Assembly (NCBI GenBank): GCA_965214995.1
Contig: CBDCCT010000002.1
Location: forward strand, 1,302,001-1,366,000
Length of the DNA: 64,000 nt
Reading direction: 5' to 3'
DNA from: CBDCCT01 sp965214995
GTDB taxonomy: Bacteria; Deinococcota; Deinococci; Deinococcales; Trueperaceae
The notes beneath the pieces are model-generated. The model saw only the letters and a list, made by a program, of their open reading frames with translations. It was not told the DNA's origin and ran no database searches. Position 1 is the stretch's first letter. Each line of letters opens with the position of its first letter. Positions 42,810 through 51,447 of this stretch are shown here, piece after piece. A program made the translations under genes and the position numbers.

Positions 42810-42836
42810 AAATCTAAAGAGATTGAGGAGACCAAG

Positions 42837-44192
42837 GTGATCAAGGACATGGGCCGGATGGCCGCGCTTATGGGCAAGCTCGACCTGAAAAAGATTGACG
42901 AGCTTTCTCAAAAAGTGGATTTGAACGAACTGGTGAGCATGGTGGCTTCTTTGGACGAGGCCACGCTAAAAAATATGATGAAGATGGCGCGGCCCAAGGG
43001 CAAAGAACCGCGCGCACTGCCGCCCGTCAACGGTGATTTTTACGGCATCTCGAGCCTCCTAACCGAGCGTCAGCGCAACGTCGCGGCGCGGGTGCGCGCC
43101 TTTATGGAAGGCGAGGTGCAGCCCATCATCAACGACTATTGGCAGCGCGACACCTTCCCCAAGGAGTTGCTGCCCAAGTTCCGCGAGCTGGACCTCATCA
43201 AAGAGATTTTCGACGAGAACGGCGAGCGCACCCCCGACGCCTCGGTGATTGAAGGCATTGCGACGATGGAGATGGCCCGCGTGGACGTGTCCACCGCGAC
43301 CTTTTTCGGCGTCCACGCGGGGCTGGTGCTGAGCAGCCTGCTTGTCGGCGGCTCGGATGAACAAAAGCGTGAATGGGTGCCCAAGCTGCAACGGATGGAA
43401 ATTATCGGCGCGTTTGCCTTGACCGAACCCAAGGTGGGCTCGGCGGTGGCGGGCGGTTTGACGACGACCTGCCGCCGTGAGGGCGATACCTGGGTTCTTA
43501 ACGGGCAGAAGAAGTGGATCGGCAACGCGACCTTCGCCGACGTGGTGGTGGTATGGGCGCGCGACGAGGCGGACGGACAGGTCAAGGGCTTTCTGGTCAC
43601 CACCGATAACCCCGGCTACAGCGTCGAGAAGATGACGGGCAAAATCGCTCTACGCGCCGTCGAGAATGGCCTTGTTACCCTCACCGACTGCCGTGTTGAG
43701 GAGCGTAACCGTTTGCAAAACGCGCACTCGTTCCGCGACACCGCCAACGTGCTGCGCATGACCCGCGCCGGGGTGGCGTGGCAGGGGGTGGGCTGCGCGA
43801 TGGGGGCGTATGAAAGGTCTTTGGAGTACGCCCAGACCCGCGAGCAGTTCGGGCGCGCCATCGGCAACTTTCAACTCATCCAGAACCACTTGGTCCACAT
43901 GTTGGGCGACGTGACCTCGATGCAGACGATGTGCCTGAGACTTTCGCAGATGCAAGACGCAGACGAGATGCGCGACGAGCACGCCGCCTTGGCAAAAGTC
44001 CACACCGCCGCGCGCTGCCGCGAGGTGGTCGCCAGAGCGAGGGAGCTTCACGGTGGCAACGGGATTTTGTTGGAGCACGACGTGGCCCGCTTCTTTAGCG
44101 ACACCGAGGCCATTTACTCGTACGAGGGCACCAACGAAATCAACACGCTCGTCGTCGGGCGCGCCATCACCGGGTTTAGCGCGTTTGTTTAG
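42837..44192 (+). CDS. Acyl-CoA dehydrogenase with N-terminal helical extension
   Basis: A 451-residue flavoenzyme. The first 65 residues form a charged helical segment (KLDLKKIDELSQKVDLNEL, then MMKMARPKGKE) not part of the usual fold. The core has FALTEPKVGSAVAGG, WIGNATFAD and the catalytic Glu in YSYEGTNEINTLV, and looks closest to the glutaryl-CoA/short-chain branch. GTG start with GAGGAG upstream. It probably oxidises the acyl-CoA formed by the preceding synthetase. Confidence 0.9.
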   Translation: MIKDMGRMAALMGKLDLKKIDELSQKVDLNELVSMVASLDEATLKNMMKMARPKGKEPRALPPVNGDFYGISSLLTERQRNVAARVRAFMEGEVQPIINDYWQRDTFPKELLPKFRELDLIKEIFDENGERTPDASVIEGIATMEMARVDVSTATFFGVHAGLVLSSLLVGGSDEQKREWVPKLQRMEIIGAFALTEPKVGSAVAGGLTTTCRREGDTWVLNGQKKWIGNATFADVVVVWARDEADGQVKGFLVTTDNPGYSVEKMTGKIALRAVENGLVTLTDCRVEERNRLQNAHSFRDTANVLRMTRAGVAWQGVGCAMGAYERSLEYAQTREQFGRAIGNFQLIQNHLVHMLGDVTSMQTMCLRLSQMQDADEMRDEHAALAKVHTAARCREVVARARELHGGNGILLEHDVARFFSDTEAIYSYEGTNEINTLVVGRAITGFSAFV

Positions 44193-44211
44193 GTCTCAAT
44201 TGGCAACAAGA

Positions 44212-44240
44212 AAAGAGGAGCGCTTGAAGCGCTCCTCTTT
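44212..44240. terminator. Bidirectional terminator after acyl-CoA dehydrogenase gene
   Basis: AAAGAGGAGCGCTT pairs with AAGCGCTCCTCTTT around a minimal loop. It separates convergent dehydrogenase and dodecin genes. Confidence 0.85.
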
Positions 44241-44263
44241 CGCATGGTTCTGTCTAAGTTCCT

Positions 44264-44470
44264 TTAAGATTCGCCTATCGTGAAGGAAACTTTTGCGTTG
44301 ATGCGGTACTGGGTAATCTGGTTGTTCTCCACCACCGCCTGCATCTCTTTCACATAAATCGACTCGATGCCCCGCACCGACTTGGCGGCCTCGTCAAGCG
44401 CCACTTTTACGGCGTCGTCAAAGCTCGTCGGCGACTGCGCTAAAACTTCAATCACTTTTACAACGGACAT
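44264..44470 (-). CDS. Dodecin flavin-binding protein
   Basis: A 68-residue dodecin that assembles into a hollow dodecamer storing FMN or riboflavin. VKVIEVLAQSPTSFDDAVKVALDEAAKSVRG, then the flavin-stacking region around EVQ-like MQAVVENN and the terminal YRINAKVSFTI strand, match the family in length and order. GGAGGGGAG lies just upstream of the ATG at 44470. Upstream, at 44515-44561, an interrupted inverted repeat (GACAAAC...GTTTGTC enclosing CCGTGA...TCACGG) may regulate it. Confidence 0.92.
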   Translation of the reverse strand: MSVVKVIEVLAQSPTSFDDAVKVALDEAAKSVRGIESIYVKEMQAVVENNQITQYRINAKVSFTIGES

Positions 44471-44514
44471 GTGTTCTCCCCTCCGGATGAAGCGCGTGCG
44501 CCTCCCCTTAAAAA

Positions 44515-44561
44515 GACAAACTTCCCGTGATGCTTTGCTTAAACAGCCTTCACGGTTTGTC
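44515..44561 (-). promoter_or_regulatory. Inverted repeat upstream of dodecin gene
   Basis: GACAAAC (44515-44521) pairs with GTTTGTC (44555-44561), and inside it CCGTGA (44525-44530) pairs with TCACGG (44550-44555). It could be an operator or leader hairpin; nothing shows which. Confidence 0.35.
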
Positions 44562-44736
44562 CCCTGCATCCTAGAGGCTGCGTCCAAAGGGGTTATGTGA
44601 CGCGGCCCGCAATCGGGCGTGACAGGCTCGACGGTCACGTTCACTAGCGCCAGTCCCACCACGCTTCTCAGGCGGAAACGTTGTAGTATGCGCTAAAGGT
44701 GTTTGTCCCACCGCACGCTCTCGGGGGGGAAACGGC

Positions 44737-45384
44737 ATGGCGCTTTTCAGAAACCGCAGCGACGCGGGCGCGAGGCTCGCGGCCAAAGTGAAAGCAGCTG
44801 GGTACGGCCCGGACGTGCTCGTCTTGGGCTTGCCAAGGGGCGGCGTGCCCGTCGCCTTTGAGGTGGCGGCGACGCTGGGCGCGCCTTTGGACGTGTTCAT
44901 CGTGCGCAAGCTCGGCGTGCCGGGCCGCGAGGAACTGGCGATGGGGGCCATCGCTTCGGGCGGGGTGCGGGTGCTTAACGAGGACATTATTGACAGCTTA
45001 CGCATTTCCGAAAAGGATATAGCGCGCGTGGCCGAGCGGGAGGGGCTCGAGCTCGAGCGGCGCGAACGCCTCTACCGCGGCGAGCGTTCCTTCCCCGAGC
45101 TGGCGGGGCGCACGGTCATCTTGGTGGACGACGGTCTCGCCACGGGCGCGAGCATGAAGGCGGCGGTGGCAGCCTTGCGGCAACGGGAGCCCGCCCGCAC
45201 CGTCGTCGCCGTGCCCGTGGCCGCGCCCGAGGTCTGCGCCGAATTCCGACGTGAGGTTGACGAGATTATCTGCCTGGAGACGCCGCAACCCTTTTACGGG
45301 GTGGGGATGTGGTACGACGCTTTTCCGCAAACGGGCGACGAAGAGGTGCGTGAGCTGCTGGAGCAGCCTTTGCAGAAAGGGTAA
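44737..45384 (+). CDS. Phosphoribosyltransferase-domain protein
   Basis: A 215-residue type I phosphoribosyltransferase. The PRPP-binding motif is VILVDDGLATGASM near residues 126-139, and LGLPRGGVPVAFEVA near 31 is the N-terminal PRT loop. This branch is commonly fused or adjacent to erythromycin-esterase-like proteins, and here it lies 27 nt upstream of one. Its substrate base is unknown. Confidence 0.85.
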   Translation: MALFRNRSDAGARLAAKVKAAGYGPDVLVLGLPRGGVPVAFEVAATLGAPLDVFIVRKLGVPGREELAMGAIASGGVRVLNEDIIDSLRISEKDIARVAEREGLELERRERLYRGERSFPELAGRTVILVDDGLATGASMKAAVAALRQREPARTVVAVPVAAPEVCAEFRREVDEIICLETPQPFYGVGMWYDAFPQTGDEEVRELLEQPLQKG

Positions 45385-45411
45385 AAACGACGAAGAACGA
45401 CGGGGGGTAAG

Positions 45412-46722
45412 ATGAGACGGGACGGTTTAGAAAATAGCGATGTACTGGCCGAAAGGGTACGGGAACTTGCCCAGCCTCTGGAGGACGCGGACGACCTAGA
45501 CCCGCTTTTGGAGCGCATCGGCGACGCCAAATACGTGCTCCTGGGCGAGGCCTCGCACGGAACTTCCGACTACTACACCTGGCGCGCGCGCTTGTCGAAA
45601 CGGCTGATCGAGGAGAAGGGCTTCTCGTTCGTCGCCGTCGAGGGCGACTGGCCCGACTGCACCCGCGTCAACCGTTTTGTCAAAGGCTATGGGGGGGAAA
45701 GCGCGCGGGAGACGCTTCGCGCTTTTTCTCGCTGGCCCACCTGGATGTGGGCGAACTGGGAGGTCGTCGCCTTTACCGAGTGGCTGCGGAACCATAACGA
45801 AGGGCTCTCTGACGATGAAAAAGTCGGCTTCTACGGTCTCGACGTCTACAGCCTCTGGGAATCTTTAGAGGCGGTGACGGACTACCTCAAACGCACCGAC
45901 CCGGAAGCCTTGGAAACCGCCAAACGCGCCTATAAATGTTTCGAGCCCTACCACGAAGACGCACAGGACTACGCCCACGCCACCGCCTTTGTGCCCACCT
46001 CGTGCGAGGCCGAGGTGGTGGATTTGCTCACCACGCTGCGCCGCAAGGCGCAAACACATGACGACCCCAAAGCCCATTTCAACGCCGAGCAAAACGCTCG
46101 CGTGGCGGTGGACGCCGAACGCTACTACCGCGCCATGATTCGCGGCGGCCCCGAGTCGTGGAACATCCGCGACCATCATATGGTGGACACGCTCGAGAAC
46201 CTTATGCAGCACCACGGTCCTGAATCTAAGGCAATTGTCTGGGAGCACAACACCCATATCGGCGACGCTCGAGCCACCGACATGGCCGGGGCCGACATGG
46301 TCAACGTCGGCCAGCTCGTGCGCGAAAAGCACGCTGCTGACGACGTGGTGCTTGTTGGCTTCGGCTCGTTCGAGGGGAGCGTCATCGCGGGTGCGTCCTG
46401 GGACGCGCCGATGGAACGTATGTCCGTGCCGCCCGCTCGAGAAGGAAGCTGGGAGCGCGTGCTGCACGAGGCCGGGGTAGGCAACGCGCTCTTTATCACC
46501 CGTGACCTGCAAGGCGAGATTTTCAGAACCCGCCGCGGCCACCGCGCCATCGGCGTGGTCTACAACCCCGCGCGCGAACGGTACGGCAACTACGTGCCGA
46601 CGACGCTGCCGGAACGCTACGACGCGTTTTTGTACCTCGACAAGACCTCGGCGCTCCACCCGCTGCACATGGAGGAGACGACGCAAGGGGAGCCGCCCGA
46701 GACTTATCCGTGGGGGATGTAA
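45412..46722 (+). CDS. Erythromycin esterase family protein
   Basis: A 436-residue EreA-like hydrolase. LLGEASHGTSDYY (near residue 44) with the catalytic His, AVEGDWPDCTRVNRFV and the WEHNTHIGDARATDM segment with metal/His residues are family hallmarks. Ere enzymes open macrolide lactones, but most environmental homologues, especially those paired with a phosphoribosyltransferase, have unknown substrates, so resistance should not be inferred. A terminator hairpin follows. Confidence 0.87.
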   Translation: MRRDGLENSDVLAERVRELAQPLEDADDLDPLLERIGDAKYVLLGEASHGTSDYYTWRARLSKRLIEEKGFSFVAVEGDWPDCTRVNRFVKGYGGESARETLRAFSRWPTWMWANWEVVAFTEWLRNHNEGLSDDEKVGFYGLDVYSLWESLEAVTDYLKRTDPEALETAKRAYKCFEPYHEDAQDYAHATAFVPTSCEAEVVDLLTTLRRKAQTHDDPKAHFNAEQNARVAVDAERYYRAMIRGGPESWNIRDHHMVDTLENLMQHHGPESKAIVWEHNTHIGDARATDMAGADMVNVGQLVREKHAADDVVLVGFGSFEGSVIAGASWDAPMERMSVPPAREGSWERVLHEAGVGNALFITRDLQGEIFRTRRGHRAIGVVYNPARERYGNYVPTTLPERYDAFLYLDKTSALHPLHMEETTQGEPPETYPWGM

Positions 46723-46725
46723 CGC

Positions 46726-46751
46726 AAAGGGCGCTTCACAAAGCGCCCTTT
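46726..46751. terminator. Bidirectional terminator after erythromycin-esterase-like gene
   Basis: AAAGGGCGCTT (46726-46736) pairs with AAGCGCCCTTT (46741-46751), loop CACA. It lies between convergent genes. Confidence 0.85.
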
Positions 46752-46777
46752 GCGGTTGCATTTGAAACGGTGTCACC

Positions 46778-47890
46778 CTACGCGGGAACGGCACCTCTGA
46801 GGGTTCCGATAAGGCTGTCAAAAGGCTTGACGAACTTGTCGACACCCTCTTCTTCCAGGGCTTGCGTGACTTCGTCTATGTCCACACCCGCCTCGGGCAG
46901 ACGGGCCATGACGCGCTCCGCGCCGCCCAGGTCCTCCTCGAGCCGCGCCGCCGGGCGTCCGTGGTCGCGGTAGGCGTCCATCGTTTCGGGCGGCATGGTG
47001 TTAATCGTGTCGGGGCCGATGAGAGCTTCCACGTACTTCACGTCGCTGTACTCGGGGTTTTTGGTGCTGGTGCTCGCCCAAAGCAGACGCTGGGTTTTTG
47101 CGCCTAAAGACTCGAGCTTCTTAAACCGCTCCGAGCCAAATACCTCTTTGTAGATTTCGTACGCGAGCTTCGCGTTGGCTATAGCCACCTCGCCGCGGAG
47201 TTCCTTGGCGACCTCGGCTTTGTGGCCCCCCTCTTGGACGGCGGCGTCGAGCTTTTTGTCCACCATCACGTCGATGCGGCTCAAGAAAAATGAGGCGACC
47301 GAGGTGACGTGCGTTAAGTCCTCGTCCCGCGCTGCGCGCTTTTCCAAGCCCTCCACGTAAGCCTCGGCGACCTTGCGGTAGCGCGGCAGGCCAAAAAGCA
47401 ACGTCACGTTGACGTTGATGCCCTCGTCGGTAAGCTGCGTGATGGCGGCTAATCCCGCCTCGGTGCCGGGCACCTTGATAAAGACGTTGGGACGCCCCAG
47501 CTTGCCCCACAAGCGCCGCGCCTCCTCGACCGTCGCCTCGGTGTCGTGCGCCATGTGGGGCGAGACCTCGAGGCTCACGAAGCCGTACTTGCCGTTGGAG
47601 TCGTCGTAAAGAGGCCGGAGCACGTCGGCGGCGCGTTGGATGTCGTCAATCACGATGGCGTCGTAAATCGCGTCCACGTCCTTGCCCTCGTTTGACAGGT
47701 CACGAATCACGTCGTCGTAGTCGCTGCTGTCGGCAATCGCTTTTTGGAAAATCGCCGGGTTCGAGGTGACGCCGCGCAAACCGTCGCGCTCGACCATTGT
47801 CGTGAGTTCGCCGCGCTCGAGCATCCCGCGGCTGATTTCATCCAGATAGACCGACTGGCCGAAGTCTTGAAGTTTCTTGAGTGGGTTCAT
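46778..47890 (-). CDS. tal: Transaldolase
   Basis: A 370-residue pentose-phosphate enzyme transferring a dihydroxyacetone unit between sugar phosphates. GLRGVTSNPAIFQKAI near residue 38 and the Schiff-base Lys in NVFIKVPGTEAGL are characteristic, as is SVASFFLSRIDVMVDKKLD. The length is that of the long transaldolase type (TalA/mycobacterial-like). A strong AAGGAGG lies 6 nt before the ATG. Confidence 0.95.
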   Translation of the reverse strand: MNPLKKLQDFGQSVYLDEISRGMLERGELTTMVERDGLRGVTSNPAIFQKAIADSSDYDDVIRDLSNEGKDVDAIYDAIVIDDIQRAADVLRPLYDDSNGKYGFVSLEVSPHMAHDTEATVEEARRLWGKLGRPNVFIKVPGTEAGLAAITQLTDEGINVNVTLLFGLPRYRKVAEAYVEGLEKRAARDEDLTHVTSVASFFLSRIDVMVDKKLDAAVQEGGHKAEVAKELRGEVAIANAKLAYEIYKEVFGSERFKKLESLGAKTQRLLWASTSTKNPEYSDVKYVEALIGPDTINTMPPETMDAYRDHGRPAARLEEDLGGAERVMARLPEAGVDIDEVTQALEEEGVDKFVKPFDSLIGTLRGAVPA

Positions 47891-48050
47891 GATTTCCTCC
47901 TTGAGAATGCCTTTTAGCCTCTAATCAGGTTTAGGATAGGCGTCTCAAGGAGAAATGTCCATAGACCTCACTACGGTCGTTGTGGCGAGTGAACCGTAAC
48001 CCGTGGTTAATGATGAATGGTTAGAGAGGGGGTAAGTGGTTGTCAAACCT

Positions 48051-48944
48051 CTACAGCCCATAAGCGGCGAAGGTGTCGCACGCGTTCGGGTCGCCCGTGT
48101 CAAAGCCGGTCGTGAACCACCTCATGCGCTCTTCCGAGGAGCCGTGGGTAAAGGTTTCGGGGTTCACGCGCCCGCCGGCCTGACGTTGCAGGCGGTCGTC
48201 GCCGACGGCGGCGGCGGCGGCGAGACCTTCTTCTAGGTCGCCGCGCTCGAGGGCGATATCGTCGTCCGTTCTCCCCCGCTCCCCGTAAGAGCGCCCCCAC
48301 ACCCCGGCGTAGCAGTCGGCTTGCAGCTCCAAGGCTACCGACAGGTCGTTGGCCGCGCCCGGGTTGGCGCTTTGCAAACGCCTTACTTCGTCCGCGGTGC
48401 CGAGTAAGTTCTGCACGTGGTGCCCGATCTCGTGCGCGAGCACGTAGGCCTGCGCGAAGTCGCCAGGCGCGCCGTAGCGGCTCCTTAGCGCGTCGTAAAA
48501 AGATAGGTCGAGGTAAATGTCTCCGTCTAGGGGACAATAAAAGGGGCCGGTGGAGGCGGGGGCAAAGCCGCAGCCGGACTGGACGGCGTCGCGGTAGAGC
48601 ACCAGCGTGGCGTCTTCGTACTGAACGCCGCTCCCCTCGAACATCGCCGCCCACGTCGCCTGCGCGTCGTCGAGCACCGCCGACACGAAATAGACCGTCT
48701 CCTCGTTGTCCGCGCTCCCCGTGATGGCGGGGGGCGAACCTGTGTTGGGCGTGGGTGTCGGACCGCCAACCGAACCCGAACCGCCGAGAAGGCTAAAAAA
48801 GTCCACCCCGAACACCAAAGAGAGCACCAGCAGCACCAGAAATCCCCCGACGCCCACCGGCACGCCCACGCCCCCCGAGCGGCGGCCTCCCCTACCCCGG
48901 CGGTCTTCTACATTACGGCTGCGTCCTCTGTTTTCCCATTTCAT
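48051..48944 (-). CDS. Neutral zinc metallopeptidase (YpfJ family)
   Basis: A 297-residue membrane-anchored protein. After an Arg/Gly-rich N-terminus there is one transmembrane helix (FLVLLVLSLVFG, residues about 35-46), a Gly/Ser/Pro-rich linker and the predicted peptidase domain with HEIGHHVQN (HExxH) near residue 168 and ELQADCYAGVW downstream, supplying the third ligand. Activity of the family is largely predicted. Confidence 0.88.
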   Translation of the reverse strand: MKWENRGRSRNVEDRRGRGGRRSGGVGVPVGVGGFLVLLVLSLVFGVDFFSLLGGSGSVGGPTPTPNTGSPPAITGSADNEETVYFVSAVLDDAQATWAAMFEGSGVQYEDATLVLYRDAVQSGCGFAPASTGPFYCPLDGDIYLDLSFYDALRSRYGAPGDFAQAYVLAHEIGHHVQNLLGTADEVRRLQSANPGAANDLSVALELQADCYAGVWGRSYGERGRTDDDIALERGDLEEGLAAAAAVGDDRLQRQAGGRVNPETFTHGSSEERMRWFTTGFDTGDPNACDTFAAYGL

Positions 48945-49465
48945 CCATCCATAGTAGATGAGGCTTGCTCCCAGGATGCAGCAGGCGTCACAAAGGGATG
49001 GAAGCTCGCGTCTCCCTTGCAGCGGAGACGCGCGGTTTTTGTGGATTGGCTCTGCTCGAGCACGCCTACGCAGGTACGAACCTCCAGAACCGTCTCGTAC
49101 CGGGCCGAAAGGGTGGAGCTTTGGGAGCCAGAGGGGAAGAATTTCACTTCGGCGCTACCGACATACCCAAGAGTGCAAATTTTTATAGACACAAACATCC
49201 AAACCTGTGACGTGTGTGTACACCCCTTTCAAGGGCAAGTGCTAAAATCAGGGCGGTACCACGCCGCTTTGTATATTTAGTTACCGGTCCGGTGACTCAC
49301 GCGCTCCGCCGTACACGTTTGGTGTCTCGAGACCGTGTTCTGGGCGCGTGCTGGCAAGGTGCCCGTCTGGTAAGGGGGTGAGAAAGCGCAGTTGCAGTCC
49401 GTCGTCACGTGTTCTACCGGGAAACCCAGAAGCCAGAGCTAGAAACCAGATTCAGAAAGGAAAAC
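48945..49465. other. Long intergenic region before ferritin-like gene
   Basis: No supported gene. Features worth noting are the dyad ACCGGTCCGGT (49283-49293) just after a TATATT hexamer, a layout that could be a repressor-controlled promoter for the ferritin-like gene. The open frames here have no recognisable domain. Confidence 0.4.
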
Positions 49466-50392
49466 ATGGACCTACAAAAGATGTTAAGCGCCAAAGTCAA
49501 CCGCCGCAGGTTGCTCTCCAACCTAGGCATGATGGGCGCGGGCGCCGCCCTCACCGCCTGCGGGCCGCAGCTCCTCGCGCAGCCGCCGGAGCCGGCGGAT
49601 GTCGATCTCGCCATCCTCAACTTCGCGCTTAACTTAGAGTACCTAGAGGCCGAGTACTACCTCCGCGGCGTGTTCGGGGAGGGCTTAGAAGCGCGCGGCG
49701 TGGACGTGGGCGGCGCGGCTGCGGGTGAGGTCATCGGCGGCAGCCAAGTAGATTTTGACAGCGCCAGAAACCGCCAGAACGCCACCGAAATCGCGCTCGA
49801 CGAGGAGGCGCACGTCAAGTTCTTGCAGAGCGTGATCGCCGGGAATTTCGGCCCCGACGCGGTGGCACCTCGCCCCGCCATCAACTTCACCGACGCCTTC
49901 AACGCGGTGGGTGCGGCTGGGGGACTGGACAGTTTCGACGCGTTTGGGAGCACCATCAACTTTATCCTCGGCGCCTTTGTCTTCGAGGACGTGGGTGTGA
50001 CCGCCTACAACGGCGCGGCCCCCCTTATCTCCAACAAGACCTACCTGGGCGCGGCGGCGAGCATCCTCGCGGTCGAGGCCTACCACGCGGGCGACGTTCG
50101 CAACGTGCTCTTTAACCTAGACGGCCCCACGGGCGACTTTGCCCGCACCGTCGCCGACGCCATCTCGGACGCCCGCGACGCGCTCGCCGGCCCCGACGAT
50201 GACGACCAGCCCCCGGTCCACGAAAATCCTTTCGGCACGATTGCCAACATCACGCCGACGAACGCGAACGCCCTCGCCTTTGCGCGCACCCCGCGCCAGG
50301 TGCTCAACATCGTTTACCTGTCGGCGGGCGCTTCCCAGGGCGGCTTCTTCCCCAACGGCATCTCCGGCGACTTCTCGGCGTTCGGCCTCTAA
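49466..50392 (+). CDS. Tat-exported ferritin-like domain protein (desiccation-related type)
   Basis: A 308-residue protein with a twin-arginine signal (NRRRLLSNLGMMGAGAALTAC) whose lipobox-like LTAC suggests a lipid anchor. The rest is a ferritin-like four-helix domain of the PF13668 kind: NLEYLEAEYYLRG with its Glu ligands, EIALDEEAHVKFLQ and ILAVEAYHAGDVRN. Plant and bacterial relatives are desiccation-related. The ATG at 49466 has AAGGA just upstream. The 24-residue peptide gene starts 79 nt after the stop, possibly in the same transcript. Confidence 0.82.
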   Translation: MDLQKMLSAKVNRRRLLSNLGMMGAGAALTACGPQLLAQPPEPADVDLAILNFALNLEYLEAEYYLRGVFGEGLEARGVDVGGAAAGEVIGGSQVDFDSARNRQNATEIALDEEAHVKFLQSVIAGNFGPDAVAPRPAINFTDAFNAVGAAGGLDSFDAFGSTINFILGAFVFEDVGVTAYNGAAPLISNKTYLGAAASILAVEAYHAGDVRNVLFNLDGPTGDFARTVADAISDARDALAGPDDDDQPPVHENPFGTIANITPTNANALAFARTPRQVLNIVYLSAGASQGGFFPNGISGDFSAFGL

Positions 50393-50471
50393 CTCACGGC
50401 TTCAGGCAAGGTATTCTGCCAAGCTTAGCAAAGCCCGCACTCCCGCCTTCTCGCACCTTTGGAGGATGTGA

Positions 50472-50546
50472 ATGAAAAAAATGTACCGTAAGCCGCAACT
50501 CAAAAAGTTGGGTCTGCTAAGAAAGCTGACGAAGTTTTCTTACTGA
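50472..50546 (+). CDS. 24-residue peptide with lasso-type leader motif (RiPP precursor candidate)
   Basis: A 24-residue basic peptide. Residues 5-20 fit the lasso leader pattern YxxPxLxxxGxxxxxT: Tyr5, Pro8, Leu10, Gly14, Thr20. In lasso precursors this motif binds the RRE and the B2 peptidase cuts one residue after the Thr. Here that would release only Phe-Ser-Tyr. GGAGG (50461-50465) lies 6 nt before the ATG and a strong terminator follows, so it is a real expressed unit. A PqqD/B2 pair is convergent 94 nt away. It may be a processed tripeptide, or the leader may itself be the active part. Confidence 0.75.
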   Translation: MKKMYRKPQLKKLGLLRKLTKFSY

Positions 50547-50567
50547 TTGCATAAATTGACAACCGAG

Positions 50568-50605
50568 CGGGAGACTGGCAAAACATTGGTCTCCCGTTTT
50601 TATTT
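50568..50605 (+). terminator. Terminator after 24-residue peptide gene
   Basis: CGGGAGAC (50568-50575) pairs with GTCTCCCG (50589-50596), followed by TTTTTATTT. A textbook intrinsic terminator. Confidence 0.92.
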
Positions 50606-50639
50606 ACCGACAGGGCGGTATATTTTTTGGGCTCGAGCC

Positions 50640-51080
50640 TCAGCCCGGAAAGCGGTAGATTTCTTTGAAAAGCGCGGGGTCTTTCTCCAGATAAGGCGCG
50701 CCGTCCTTGACGAGCCAGCAGTGCCCGGCGAACGCGCCCTCGGGGCTGCCCGTGCCGAAACAGAGCGCCACGTCCACGCCCGCACGCCTCAAAAAGTAGA
50801 AGAGCGTGAGCCCGCGCGCCAGGCAGTCGCGGCGGGCCAGGGGTGCCCTCCTGATGACCGCCCCCACGTAACTCACCACTTTTTGCGCCTCCTCCGGACG
50901 GTAAGGCGCTTTTGTGTTGGGTCGTGTGTCGAGCCGGGGGAGGAGCGTCGGCAGGGGCACCCGGCTCAAGAGGGGCACGGACGCGGCAAAGAGATAAACG
51001 CGTAGCAGCAGAAAAACGTCGCCCGGCGTGCGCAGCTTTTGGAGACCCTTTGGGTACTTAAGCCTCGAGGAGGTCCGCAC
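50640..51080 (-). CDS. Lasso-type B2 leader peptidase (transglutaminase-like), cluster 2
   Basis: A 146-residue Transglut_core3 cysteine peptidase. The catalytic set is Cys86 (LARRDCLARGLTLFYFLRRAG), His120 (FAGHCWLVKDG) and Asp126. It should remove the leader of an RRE-bound peptide. I choose GTG at 51080, which has GAGGAG 7 nt upstream and lies inside the RRE gene's last codons, giving a 23-nt overlap; a longer frame from 51104 is possible. It is convergent with the 24-residue peptide gene. Confidence 0.85.
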   Translation of the reverse strand: MRTSSRLKYPKGLQKLRTPGDVFLLLRVYLFAASVPLLSRVPLPTLLPRLDTRPNTKAPYRPEEAQKVVSYVGAVIRRAPLARRDCLARGLTLFYFLRRAGVDVALCFGTGSPEGAFAGHCWLVKDGAPYLEKDPALFKEIYRFPG

Positions 51081-51342
51081 CGGCAAGCTCCTCGAGCACC
51101 TCATGCACGTCCTCTTGAATCGTCTCCCGCGGCGCGTCGTACTCGCCGCAGAGGAGGGTGACGATGTCCCTTACGCTGTTCGAGCCGTCGCAAAGCTCCC
51201 ACACCCGGCCCCCCACCTCGTTGAGCGCGTAATACTGCCCGTCTTTGAGGTTGAGGAGCACCACCGTCTCGTCGGCGTCCTGTTTGATGATGTCGTCTTT
51301 GCATTTGGGGCGTGCGTCGGCGTTCATGATAGGGGTCTCCAT
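51058..51342 (-). CDS. PqqD-family RRE protein, cluster 2
   Basis: A 94-residue leader-recognition protein with the RRE core ETVVLLNLKDGQYYALNEVGGRVWELC and a following helical part (VRDIVTLLCGEYDAP). Closely similar in layout to the cluster 1 protein but clearly divergent in sequence. ATG at 51342 is preceded by AGAGAG and a TATAAG hexamer. Together with the B2 gene it forms a two-gene operon. Confidence 0.85.
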   Translation of the reverse strand: METPIMNADARPKCKDDIIKQDADETVVLLNLKDGQYYALNEVGGRVWELCDGSNSVRDIVTLLCGEYDAPRETIQEDVHEVLEELAGADLLEA

Positions 51343-51447
51343 CACTCTCTTATACCGGCCTCTCTCGAGCCTGGATGTGCAGACTTTCACGGGGCTGGGC
51401 GGGAGGTGAAAATACCCTCTCCCCCGCTCCGTACCACCAAGAACACG

